DNA of 48,415 nucleotides from assembly GCF_042675645.1 (NCBI RefSeq), contig NZ_JBHTJH010000008.1, positions 1-48,415 of the forward strand, read 5' to 3'. Shown one piece after another: positions 22,133-30,253 of the stretch. Made by a program: the position numbers and the translations under genes. The first letter of the stretch is position 1. Every line of letters begins with the position of its first letter. Under the pieces are notes generated by a model, which had not been told where the DNA came from, did not search any database, and saw only the letters and a program-made list of their open reading frames with translations. The stretch is from Sungkyunkwania multivorans (lineage in GTDB: Bacteria; Bacteroidota; Bacteroidia; Flavobacteriales; Flavobacteriaceae).

Positions 22133-22315
22133 AATCTCTTGATGAAACTTCATTGTCTTACAATAAATTACTATTATTTTTATTGTACTGAGTTGATTCT
22201 TATTTTTCATCTGTTACCTACGGACAAAAACGACTTGCAAGTTCTCCTAAAAATGATAGTCGAATCCGAAGATTATGAGTCGGCTTGTATTATAAGAGAT
22301 TTGATAAATGATTAA
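22133..22315 (+). pseudogene. Possible remnant with UVR-like C-terminus
   Basis: A frame without a good start ends in LKMIVESEDYESACIIRD and a stop at 22315. The pattern matches the UVR motif (E-D-Y-E-x-A-x-x-x-R-D), which in UvrB/UvrC and ClpC binds partners. It may be the degraded end of a gene, or a 20-codon peptide from the ATG at 22253. Weak. Confidence 0.3.
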
Positions 22316-22326
22316 TGACTTCTTGA

Positions 22327-23508
22327 TTATGTGATTACTTTAATTAGCGATTCATCCCTTTCCTTTTCGCTAAACTTATCTTTGTACACTGTGTCAATAT
22401 CACTCCTTTCATGCCCCATCAGCTCGCGGATAATATCAACATCGATACGCTCAAATTTTGCCAATGTCGCAAAGGTGTGTCGCATCACATTTACCGTCAA
22501 TACTCCACCTTTTGGCTCCACCTCGATACCAAGCCTTTTCTGTGCGAGCTCGATCGATCGGTTCATGCTGCGTCTAAAGGTCCGGTATCCAAGATCGTCC
22601 TTTCGCCAGGGAAAAAGATATTCTCCTGGTTCCCTATATTTATCGATCAAAACCTTGGCCTTATCACAGACCAATACATCAAAGTCATATGCACGAGCTC
22701 CGAGCTTACTTCGCCGAAGATACATGCGGCCATTCACATATTGTGACGATTTTAGATGATAGATGTCTTTGAGATTCTGGCCACCCAAATAGAACTGAAG
22801 CAACAATAGGTCAACATAACGCTGCATCACATGATAGGGCAGCTTAGCTTCTTCCAACTTCCGGATACCCTCTTTTGATAGATACAGGTTCCGCACTCGT
22901 CTTCTCGGTATGGGAAGGTTCTTAAAGGCTCCATGAAAAGGTTTGTTGTCCGCCAGATCGGCGTTCATTATCATCGCATGAGAATATATTACGCTCAGCG
23001 CAGCGATGTAGTTTCTGATCGTCTTGTTCTTGTTCCCCATGGCCTTTCTGGCCTGGGAAAACTTTGCTAGGAATTGAGGGGTTACATGCGCAGCATCGAT
23101 GTCCTCGGAAAAGTTTCTCCACTGTATCATGCAGTTGGAGATCCAGAAGGCGTACGAATCTCTGTTCTGATCTTCCAGTCTACGTACGAGGTCTTCAGCA
23201 ACCTTGAACATATTACTGCCTCCTGGTGCCCTTTTATTGAGTAATTTTTTGATGCCGATATGTACATCATCCAACTCTATAAAGCTTTGCATGCCGGCAC
23301 GAGTTTTCAGGTCCATGATCTTAACGTACAGATATTCGTAATCAAAGTGGGAGGGAAGTGGAATCGATTTGAGCTGGTCCCAATCCTTTTCATTGGATTT
23401 GCCGATGGTCTCACGTTTCGTCTTTCCCTTGTGGGTCACCACCAACTTGATGGGGTAGCGGCCATCGATTTCACCATCGGATTTGTAGAGCTTGATGCTG
23501 GCTTTCAT
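22327..23508 (-). CDS. Tyrosine recombinase (integrase)
   Basis: A 393-aa protein. An N-terminal arm-type domain (KLYKSDGEIDGRYPIKLVV) is followed by a SAM-like core-binding domain (about 105-200) and a catalytic domain. MRHTFATLAKFERIDVD, LMGHERSDIDT and the nucleophile in VYKDKF are clear. The first catalytic arginine seems replaced: the usual G-x-R motif reads GGQNLKDI. IntDOT-type Bacteroides integrases also lack this arginine. The position before HxxR also reads N rather than H. It lies 148 bases from the tRNA-Arg 3' end, so it is the integrase of the element at that tRNA. Confidence 0.9.
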   Translation of the reverse strand: MKASIKLYKSDGEIDGRYPIKLVVTHKGKTKRETIGKSNEKDWDQLKSIPLPSHFDYEYLYVKIMDLKTRAGMQSFIELDDVHIGIKKLLNKRAPGGSNMFKVAEDLVRRLEDQNRDSYAFWISNCMIQWRNFSEDIDAAHVTPQFLAKFSQARKAMGNKNKTIRNYIAALSVIYSHAMIMNADLADNKPFHGAFKNLPIPRRRVRNLYLSKEGIRKLEEAKLPYHVMQRYVDLLLLQFYLGGQNLKDIYHLKSSQYVNGRMYLRRSKLGARAYDFDVLVCDKAKVLIDKYREPGEYLFPWRKDDLGYRTFRRSMNRSIELAQKRLGIEVEPKGGVLTVNVMRHTFATLAKFERIDVDIIRELMGHERSDIDTVYKDKFSEKERDESLIKVIT

Positions 23509-23610
23509 CGTAAATTATCGTACAATTATCGTACAAAACTTAACGTAAAGTAAGCAATATTTAACGATAATCATCAATTTTTACGATCAAAATATTTGGT
23601 TCTATGCAAC

Positions 23611-23648
23611 AAAAAACCCCTGTAAATCCTTTATTTACAGGGGTTTTT
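23611..23648. terminator. Bidirectional terminator
   Basis: An 11-bp perfect stem CCCCTGTAAAT/ATTTACAGGGG (23617-23627 with 23633-23643), flanked by A6 on the left and T5 on the right. It lies between the tRNA-Arg 3' end and the upstream side of the integrase gene, so it most likely ends the tRNA transcript. Confidence 0.8.
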
Positions 23649-23655
23649 ACTCTAG

Positions 23656-23729
23656 TGACCTCGGCAGGATTCAAACCTGCAACCTTCTGAGCCGTAATCA
23701 GATGCGCTATTCAGTTGCGCCACGAGGCC
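23656..23729 (-). tRNA. tRNA-Arg(ACG)
   Basis: A 74-nt cloverleaf: acceptor GGCCTCG/CGAGGTC, anticodon stem TCTGA/TCAGA with loop TTACGGC, T-arm GCAGG/CCTGC, CCA not encoded. It reads CGN codons through A34 (inosine). The integrase gene sits just past its 3' end, the classic place for a tRNA-integrating element. The duplicated 3' end expected at the far side was not found in the window. Confidence 0.93.
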
Positions 23730-23739
23730 GATTCAATAA

Positions 23740-23805
23740 TCTTCTGCGGGCGAGCCCGCCGAAGCGAAATGCCTTCGCGTTTTTGCGTAGGCGGGTGCAA
23801 ATATA
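23740..23805. promoter_or_regulatory. tRNA-Arg promoter and REP-like palindromes
   Basis: CAAATATA at 23798-23805 is a minus-strand TATATTTG box, 69 bases before the tRNA. Between them lie GC-rich palindromic pieces (GCGGGCGAGCCCGC, GAAGCG...CTTCGC) of the REP type common in Flavobacteriia. Confidence 0.5.
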
Positions 23806-23866
23806 TTTGTTTTTAAAATAAGAGCAAAGCGCTCGCGCCAAAAAATGTAATTTTTATCTGCTTACC

Positions 23867-24019
23867 TCAGTCCAAGGCATTGGTGGTAACATAATAGCGC
23901 CAACCGACAATGGCCAATTGCCATTTCTTTGCTTTACTCAAGTCCAATCTTCTTTTGGTAAATGATGGTAGCAAGAGCTTGTTCAGCTTAGCCAAAAATG
24001 TGAACCACGATTTTTTCAT
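23867..24019 (-). CDS. Small conserved basic protein
   Basis: A 50-aa protein from MKKSWFTFL; an upstream in-frame ATG would add 16 residues. It is very basic with LPSFTKRRLDLSKAKKWQL and a VGWRYYVTTNALD end. Short proteins of this pattern are widespread in Flavobacteriia, often with uninformative names. The role is unknown. It lies on the chromosomal side of the tRNA. Confidence 0.6.
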   Translation of the reverse strand: MKKSWFTFLAKLNKLLLPSFTKRRLDLSKAKKWQLAIVGWRYYVTTNALD

Positions 24020-24104
24020 TTTGCTAGATTGTTCAAACAAAGATAATCGAATAAAAAAACTCGCCAAACAAGGCGAGTTCTTCGGACTAAGTTAAATATG
24101 AGGC

Positions 24105-26396
24105 TTAACTTTTCTTCTTTAACAAGCTTTCTTTCTTGGTAGTCACAATGAGAGCGCCATCTTCAGCTTTTTCTCCAAATAGCGTTACTGCCTTTTCGCC
24201 TTTGTAGATATTTAACTCATCAATGGTCTCAGGGTCTAGTTTGCGAAGTTTTTCTAAGGAAGATGGCTCGCCATCAATTTGAACAAAGATGTTGTCATTC
24301 TTATTGTTTAATCCATTTGTTTTGAAGAGCCAAGTTCCACTTCTTTTAATGATTATTTTTTCGTCATCTTCCTCATTTTCTTCTTCCTCTTCATTCTCCT
24401 CCTCTTCCTCGATGATGACATCGTTAATTTCATCCTTTATAACTTTGATGACCTCAATCTTTCCATCGCCTCCTTTTTTTCGGATCACTTTGATGTCCAT
24501 GTCTTCTAGCGCATCCTCGTCCACTTCTTTACCGTTCATGTAAACCTTCTCTTCACCATTCTCGCTAATGACCTTTATTTTTTTAACATCATCGTCAACA
24601 TCGATATGGATTTTTTTCTTATGCTTCTTATGTTGATGCTCTTTATGCTTGTGTGATTTGCCGCTACTGATATTTACTTTTTGCGCCTCTGCATCGAAAG
24701 TGATATAGATGGGGTCAATCGGAGCATCATCATCAACAGAAACTATAGCGTTAGAGCTACTGCCATCACTTTTATATTTCGTTTCTACAGTAATCCTGTT
24801 GATCTCATCGTTCTTGTCGTAGCGAAGTTTACTATACTTGAACATCACTCCCTTTTCCTTCAATTCCTTTTTTATTCTTTCTAATTCTGGTTTGGTCGTT
24901 TTCTTCGTTATCGTAATTTTAATAATTTTATTTGCCACAAGAACTGGGTCCAAATGCTTGCTGATACCCTTGAAGTCGGTCTTTAGTTTTTTGACCTCTG
25001 ATGATGTGGACTGTCCACCATTCTTATAGTTCTTCTTAGAATTTTTAGTTTTGAAGTGGATGTAGCCAGAAGGGTCGATGGCACTGTTTTCCTTCAGGAT
25101 CTCAAAATGAAGATGGGGCCCTGTAGACATCCCCGATGTTCCTACATGACCTATAACGGTTCCTGCATCGATTTTTTGACCAGGGCTAACCGTATAATCC
25201 TCGAGATGAAGGTATTTGGTACTAAAACCATTCTGGTGGGTGATCACCACAAAATTCCCGTTTTGTTTCTCATGGGTTGCAATAGATACTGAACCATTGG
25301 CACTTGCCATTACAGGAATACCTTTGCTCGCAACAAGGTCGATACCTCGATGTAATTCTATCTTCTTGGTAAAAGGACTCTTCATCTTTCCGTAGCCGGC
25401 TGACACTCTTTTGATCTCCGATGCTTTTATGGGACTAATAAAAATAGGGTCGGGCGTTGCTGCCGTATTAACGACGGGAGCCGTAATAGGGTCTAGTGTC
25501 GGTGCTATGAATTTTGTAACCTCTCTAGTGTTGAAACTTGCCAAGAAAAATGCCAGTAAGGGTAGCACGATCGCAAATTTCCATTGATGTTGTCTTTTAG
25601 ACGCTTGTTGATTGATCATAACGATTCGTTTTTTGATTAATGAATTGAAAAAATTGTTGGTGACCACCGTACAGTAATTATTCAGTGACACCTTTAACAT
25701 GGTATGCTGATAGCTCTTTAGTGAGGCCATTGATGAGGCAGCCTCGCTATCGGCGATGAACTCTAAATTCTGTTGAATACTTTTCTTATATAACCAGGCA
25801 AGTGGATTGAACCACTGAAATGCTAAAAACAGCTCCGACAAGATCATATCAATGCTATGCCATTGCTTGCAATGTATCTTTTCGTGAGCAATGATGGCAC
25901 GAAGTTCCTCCTCGCTGTAGGAGGCAGGATTGTATATGATACGATTGAAAAAGGAGAAGGGAGATAGTTGTTCTTTGATCTCTACAAAGATGAATCCTTC
26001 TTTTGTGAATGCTCGCTGTTTTCTTAATAGTTTCCATAATGCTGCGAATTGAAAAAGCATGCGGAAAAAAACAATAAAGACCCCCGAGAGATAAATAGAG
26101 AACAATACGGTCCACCAACTAATTGATGTACTTGTTTCTAACGTTTGCTCGCCACTCGCAGTTGCTTCGATGATTTCATCATGTGCAGTTGCGAATGGAA
26201 CGATAGGTTCACTCTCAATGTAAACATATTGGGTGAAAACAATTAATGGTAGCACTAATGAGGAGGCCAGCCCAATAATCAGAAAATGCCGGTTTTGAGT
26301 AAAGAAGGTCTCTTTTCTCAAGAACAACTGATAGGAGAAATAAAAGATGGCCAAGACACCTACAGTTTTTAGCAAATAAATAAAAAATGCCTCCAT
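24105..26396 (-). CDS. BlaR1-like M56 membrane peptidase fused to M23 and plug-like domains
   Basis: A 763-aa protein. Membrane helices and an M56 zinc peptidase fill about 1-290 (HEKIH at 171-175, later EFIADSEA), as in BlaR1/MecR1. An M23 endopeptidase-like domain covers about 330-445 (H349/D353 and HLHFE at 428-432). A very acidic segment follows, and the end (EKAEDGALIVTTKK) resembles the start of TonB-receptor plug domains. With the BlaI-type repressor upstream (TAATG overlap) it forms a signalling pair in which the sensor cleaves or inactivates the repressor. The M23 part may sense or bind peptidoglycan. No penicillin-binding sensor domain is seen. Confidence 0.85.
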   Translation of the reverse strand: MEAFFIYLLKTVGVLAIFYFSYQLFLRKETFFTQNRHFLIIGLASSLVLPLIVFTQYVYIESEPIVPFATAHDEIIEATASGEQTLETSTSISWWTVLFSIYLSGVFIVFFRMLFQFAALWKLLRKQRAFTKEGFIFVEIKEQLSPFSFFNRIIYNPASYSEEELRAIIAHEKIHCKQWHSIDMILSELFLAFQWFNPLAWLYKKSIQQNLEFIADSEAASSMASLKSYQHTMLKVSLNNYCTVVTNNFFNSLIKKRIVMINQQASKRQHQWKFAIVLPLLAFFLASFNTREVTKFIAPTLDPITAPVVNTAATPDPIFISPIKASEIKRVSAGYGKMKSPFTKKIELHRGIDLVASKGIPVMASANGSVSIATHEKQNGNFVVITHQNGFSTKYLHLEDYTVSPGQKIDAGTVIGHVGTSGMSTGPHLHFEILKENSAIDPSGYIHFKTKNSKKNYKNGGQSTSSEVKKLKTDFKGISKHLDPVLVANKIIKITITKKTTKPELERIKKELKEKGVMFKYSKLRYDKNDEINRITVETKYKSDGSSSNAIVSVDDDAPIDPIYITFDAEAQKVNISSGKSHKHKEHQHKKHKKKIHIDVDDDVKKIKVISENGEEKVYMNGKEVDEDALEDMDIKVIRKKGGDGKIEVIKVIKDEINDVIIEEEEENEEEEENEEDDEKIIIKRSGTWLFKTNGLNNKNDNIFVQIDGEPSSLEKLRKLDPETIDELNIYKGEKAVTLFGEKAEDGALIVTTKKESLLKKKS

Positions 26397-26755
26397 TAGT
26401 CTCTGTTTTCGATTAGTTTGATAATTTCCTTGAGTTCGTCCACACTTATCTTTTCTTCTTTGGCAAAGAAGGATACGACATTCTTGTAATTGCTATTGAA
26501 ATAGGTGTCTATCGCTTTGCTCATAAAAGGCTTTCTGTATTCTTCACGAGTGACCTTGGGATAATAGCGATGCGTTTTTCCAAAAGCTTCGTGTCCCACA
26601 AAACCCTTATCTTCAAGATTCCTGACAATGGTGGAAAGGGTGTTGTAGTGTGGTTTTTCACCTTCATACTCTGATAGCACTTCCTTTACAAATGCTTTTT
26701 CCAATTTCCAGAGGATGTTCATTACCTCTTCTTCTTTATTGGTGAGTTTTTCCAT
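26396..26755 (-). CDS. BlaI/MecI-family repressor
   Basis: A 119-aa winged-helix protein: LTNKEEEVMNILWKLEKAFV, then YNTLSTIVRNLEDKGFVGHE, the recognition region, and a helical dimer end. It matches BlaI/MecI length. It is co-transcribed with the M56 gene. Predicted operator and promoter lie directly upstream (26787-26831), so autoregulation is likely. Confidence 0.9.
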   Translation of the reverse strand: MEKLTNKEEEVMNILWKLEKAFVKEVLSEYEGEKPHYNTLSTIVRNLEDKGFVGHEAFGKTHRYYPKVTREEYRKPFMSKAIDTYFNSNYKNVVSFFAKEEKISVDELKEIIKLIENRD

Positions 26756-26786
26756 AGAGATAGACTAGCGATCATATTCGATGGGT

Positions 26787-26831
26787 CAAACATACAACGA
26801 AAAAAATAGTTATACAACTATAAAAATAGTT
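26787..26831 (-). promoter_or_regulatory. Promoter and overlapping BlaI operator
   Basis: On the minus strand TTG (26815-26817) lies 20 bases before TATGTTTG (26787-26794), a full Bacteroidota promoter. Overlapping dyads ATAGTT...AACTAT (26806-26821) and AACTAT...ATAGTT (26816-26831) cover the -33 element, so a bound repressor would block the polymerase. Confidence 0.65.
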
Positions 26832-26892
26832 ATTTAACGAAATTTTTAGTTTTTCGTTGTGGTTAAAGGCATTTCATGCTACAAAGTGTCTT

Positions 26893-27693
26893 TTAAGGTC
26901 GAGTGACCCCTTCTAAAAAGTTGGCAATGGCAGCATTGTACTGTTCAGGTTCTTCGATACATGCGGTATGGCCTGCATTTTCTATATAGACAAGTGTAGC
27001 ACCCATAATGTTTTGGTGGATAAACTCTGCCTTTGCCGGTACTGTGGCCTTGTCTTCATTCCCTACAAGGATCAAAGTAGGGCAGGAGATATTGCCGAGT
27101 TCGGATTCCACACCTTTGCGTTCGATGACACCCGTGACTGCTTTGGTAATGCTTTTTTTGTTATTGGTAAGCGCTGTGGCCCATTCGCTCATTTCATCGT
27201 CTCTATCGGGGTCATTTAAGAAGGTTTCCCCAAACATGATCTTCATTACTGGTTTTTCCACACTTTTCACTCCGAAGAACTTCACCATCGTTTTCAGCAA
27301 GTTGTACTTAAAGGTAAAGGGTTCTGGTTGGGCCGAGGTTTCCATAAGGATCAAGGATTTCACTAGGTCGGGTCGTCTGGCCGCTAGGCGCATCGCAACA
27401 AATCCACCCATCGATAGTCCTCCGAAATGTACAGGTCCAACGTTCAACCTCTCTATCAGCATCACGGTATCCTCATAGAGTTGATCCATATCATAGCCAT
27501 TTTTTGTAACCTCGGTCCTTCCTTGTCCACGATGATCATAGGTGATCACTCTATAATTCACTTTGAAGTGTTCTACCTGTTTGTGAAACATCTTTCCGCT
27601 CCAAAGAAGGCCATGAGAAAGCATAATGGTTTCCTCACCGCGACCCTGAATTTCGTAATAGTACTGACAGTCGTTAATCGTAATGGTTGGCAT
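26893..27693 (-). CDS. Alpha/beta hydrolase
   Basis: A 266-aa protein from MPTITINDCQYYY; a longer frame starts at 27807 with unlikely sequence. Oxyanion region LSHGLLWSG, nucleophile elbow GLSMGG, acid in VGNEDKATVP and His in NAGHTACIE give a full triad. It resembles 3-oxoadipate enol-lactonase-like and other small esterase/lactonase enzymes; the substrate is unknown. It is divergent from the MATE gene. Confidence 0.85.
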   Translation of the reverse strand: MPTITINDCQYYYEIQGRGEETIMLSHGLLWSGKMFHKQVEHFKVNYRVITYDHRGQGRTEVTKNGYDMDQLYEDTVMLIERLNVGPVHFGGLSMGGFVAMRLAARRPDLVKSLILMETSAQPEPFTFKYNLLKTMVKFFGVKSVEKPVMKIMFGETFLNDPDRDDEMSEWATALTNNKKSITKAVTGVIERKGVESELGNISCPTLILVGNEDKATVPAKAEFIHQNIMGATLVYIENAGHTACIEEPEQYNAAIANFLEGVTRP

Positions 27694-27787
27694 ACTGGGT
27701 TGGTTTGTCTTCAAATATATTAAATTCCAAAGGAGCAGCGCACCTGTTCTACCCATCTTACGTCTTATAGAACATTCATAATTCATA

Positions 27788-27820
27788 TTTGAACATTCAT
27801 CATTCAATATCCTATCTTTG
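27788..27820 (+). promoter_or_regulatory. Promoter of the MATE gene
   Basis: TTTG (27788-27791), 21 bases, TATCTTTG (27813-27820): a full match to the -33/-7 consensus, 20 bases before the ATG at 27841. Confidence 0.65.
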
Positions 27821-27840
27821 CCAACTGAATTGACCGATCC

Positions 27841-29229
27841 ATGTTGTCACTTTCCGATTACACCAAAGAATTCAAGTATAATCTAAAACTGGCCTTTCCA
27901 GTAATGGCCGGAATGATTGGTCATACACTGGTGCAATTCTTTGACAATATCATGGTAGGGCAACTTGGAACAGCAGAATTGGCAGCAGTGTCTCTCGGCA
28001 ACAGCTTCCTTTTTATCGCGATGAGTATCGGTATCGGTTTTTCTACCGCCATCACACCCTTGGTTGCCGAAGCCGATGGGGAAGGACATACCGAAAAAGG
28101 AAAGCAGGCCTTTAAACATGGCTTATTCTTGTGTACCGTACTGGGAGTTTTACTCTTCGCATTGGTCTATTTTGCGAAGCCCTTAATGTACTTTATGGAC
28201 CAGCCCGAAGAGGTGGTAGCCTTTGCGAAGCCCTATTTGGATCTGGTGGCGCTTTCTATGGTACCACTGATCATGTTTCAAGCATTGAAGCAGTTTGCCG
28301 ATGGACTTTCGGAAACCAAGTATCCCATGTACGCCACGCTGTTGGCCAATGTGGTGAATGTAACACTCAATTATTTGTTGATCTTCGGAAAGTTTGGCTT
28401 TCCACAGCTGGGCATCGTAGGGGCTGCTTTGGGAACCTTGGCCTCAAGAGTGATCATGCTCATTTTTCTATGGCTTATATTTCAGCGTAAAAAGAAATTT
28501 CATCCCTTTGTGAAGCAGTTGAATTTTCGCATCATTAAGAGCAACATCCTAAAGAAGATCATCAATCTAGGTTTTCCTTCGGCATTGCAGATGTTCTTTG
28601 AGGTAGCCATTTTCACCGCGGCGATCTGGTTATCTGGCATCTTGGGCAAGAATCCTCAGGCGGCGAACCAGATCGCACTGAATCTAGCTTCCATGACCTT
28701 CATGGTGGCAACAGGCTTAAGTGTCGCTGCCATGGTCCGTGTTGGAAATCAGAAAGGGCTGAGGAATTTTAAGGAATTAAGGCGTATCGCCTTTTCGGTC
28801 TTCTTTTTGGCCATTCTGATCGAAGTGGTCTTCGCGATCTTTTTTATGGTGTTCAACCAGCAGTTGCCAAAGATCTATGTAGATCTCGATGACGCCAAGA
28901 ATTTTGCAGATAATACCGAAGTGATCGGCATCGCGGCCAAGTTATTGATCGTCGCTGCCTTGTTTCAGATATCCGATGGAATACAAGTGGTGGTCTTGGG
29001 CGCGCTTCGTGGATTACAAGATGTGAAGATCCCTACATGGATCTGCTTCGTGGCCTATTGGCTCATCGGCTTTCCACTGAGTTTGTATCTGGGCCTTTTT
29101 ACCGAATGGAAGAGCACTGGAATTTGGGTCGGACTCTTGGCAGGACTCACCGCTTCGGCCATAATGTTGTATATTCGATTCGATATTTTGACCAAAAAAC
29201 TGATTGCCTCAAAGGTTCAAGTTCAATAA
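27841..29229 (+). CDS. MATE-family multidrug/cation efflux transporter
   Basis: A 462-aa protein with about twelve membrane helices, typical length for NorM/MATE. Family marks include GMIGHTLVQFFDNIMVGQLG near the N-terminus and the repeated VNVTLNYLLIFGKFG in the middle. These exporters use Na+ or H+ gradients. It starts a three-gene rightward run with the small gene and PAP2. Confidence 0.92.
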   Translation: MLSLSDYTKEFKYNLKLAFPVMAGMIGHTLVQFFDNIMVGQLGTAELAAVSLGNSFLFIAMSIGIGFSTAITPLVAEADGEGHTEKGKQAFKHGLFLCTVLGVLLFALVYFAKPLMYFMDQPEEVVAFAKPYLDLVALSMVPLIMFQALKQFADGLSETKYPMYATLLANVVNVTLNYLLIFGKFGFPQLGIVGAALGTLASRVIMLIFLWLIFQRKKKFHPFVKQLNFRIIKSNILKKIINLGFPSALQMFFEVAIFTAAIWLSGILGKNPQAANQIALNLASMTFMVATGLSVAAMVRVGNQKGLRNFKELRRIAFSVFFLAILIEVVFAIFFMVFNQQLPKIYVDLDDAKNFADNTEVIGIAAKLLIVAALFQISDGIQVVVLGALRGLQDVKIPTWICFVAYWLIGFPLSLYLGLFTEWKSTGIWVGLLAGLTASAIMLYIRFDILTKKLIASKVQVQ

Positions 29230-29251
29230 CTAAACATTTCAATACTGTTAG

Positions 29252-29482
29252 ATGGAAGTACCAAAATTCTTATTAGGCGATAACACCGATCATCCCGATG
29301 ATATCTTTATCATACACACTGAATTTCCTAGATTTATCATCAACCTTAAAAATGATGAGATCGAATGGTTTGAAGAATTTGATCGAGAAGATGAAAAGGA
29401 ATTGGCTGCAGAGACCGAGAATATGGTGAGTGCCGCAACCGAGTTCTATGATCGTGAAATGGCCAGGTACGAAGACGGATAA
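29252..29482 (+). CDS. Small conserved flavobacterial protein
   Basis: A 76-aa acidic protein (TDHPDDIFIIHTEFPRFIIN, IEWFEEFDREDEKELAAETE). Its stop and the next ATG overlap (TAATG at 29480-29484). No domain is recognised; genes of this type often precede PAP2 genes in the family. Confidence 0.65.
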   Translation: MEVPKFLLGDNTDHPDDIFIIHTEFPRFIINLKNDEIEWFEEFDREDEKELAAETENMVSAATEFYDREMARYEDG

Positions 29483-30060
29483 TGTTTGAAGAACTCATAA
29501 AATATGATAAAGAGCTATTTCTGTTCCTCAATGGATTGGGAAGCGAATCCTGGGATGGCTTTTGGATGTTTATCACCAACAAATGGGGCTCGATCCCTTT
29601 GTACCTGCTTTTGTTGATCTTATCCTTTCGTTATTTTGGTTGGAAGATGACCTTGCTGATCATGTTGAGTGTGGCGTTGATGATCACTGCAACAGACCAA
29701 TTGGCCAATCTATTCAAAGGCAGTTTTGAGCGGCTGCGTCCCTGCCATGATGATGAAATTCTTCACCAAATGCGTTTGGTAAAGTCGTACTGCGGAGGAA
29801 AATTCGGATATTTCTCTGCGCATGCAGCCAACGCTTTCGCCGCTGCCACCTTTTTTGCATTGTTGTTGAAGGAAAAGATGCAATGGTTTCCACTTTTTTT
29901 ACTCTTTTGGGCCTTGACCGTGGCCTACAGCCGAATCTATATCGGGGTCCATTTTCCATTGGACATCGTAACCGGTATGAGCTTCGGAATGCTTTTGGGT
30001 TGGGGATTCTTCAAGTTGAAAAGCGTTATTGAAAGAAAAGCAGATTGGTTTTCATCCTAA
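29482..30060 (+). CDS. PAP2-family membrane phosphatase
   Basis: A 192-aa protein with several membrane helices. The three phosphatase motifs are present: KGSFERLRP, FSAHAAN (the PSGH position reads SAH) and YSRIYIGVHFPLD. Such enzymes dephosphorylate lipid phosphates such as undecaprenyl pyrophosphate or phosphatidic acid. Confidence 0.88.
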   Translation: MFEELIKYDKELFLFLNGLGSESWDGFWMFITNKWGSIPLYLLLLILSFRYFGWKMTLLIMLSVALMITATDQLANLFKGSFERLRPCHDDEILHQMRLVKSYCGGKFGYFSAHAANAFAAATFFALLLKEKMQWFPLFLLFWALTVAYSRIYIGVHFPLDIVTGMSFGMLLGWGFFKLKSVIERKADWFSS

Positions 30061-30160
30061 ATTGACCGTTCCCCGCCCGAACGTGTCGTTCGGTACCTGC
30101 CCGACAATGTCATTCAGGCGGGCGGGAGGGGAGTGATCCCGAGTCCTCGGGATCATATCG
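30061..30160. repeat. REP-like palindromes
   Basis: GC-rich palindromes include CCCGCC...GGCGGG and a perfect 10-bp hairpin TGATCCCGAG/CTCGGGATCA (30134-30155). They lie between convergent genes and may act as terminators. Related CCTGCC/GGCAGG palindromes occur at about 35500, 38405 and 48360. Confidence 0.55.
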
Positions 30161-30253
30161 AGAACTGGTCGCCGGCAAAAAAGTCCATTTCTAAAGAGTA
30201 CTTCTCGATACTAATTATGTTCTTTTCAATCACAAAGTTCACTCGAAATGACA

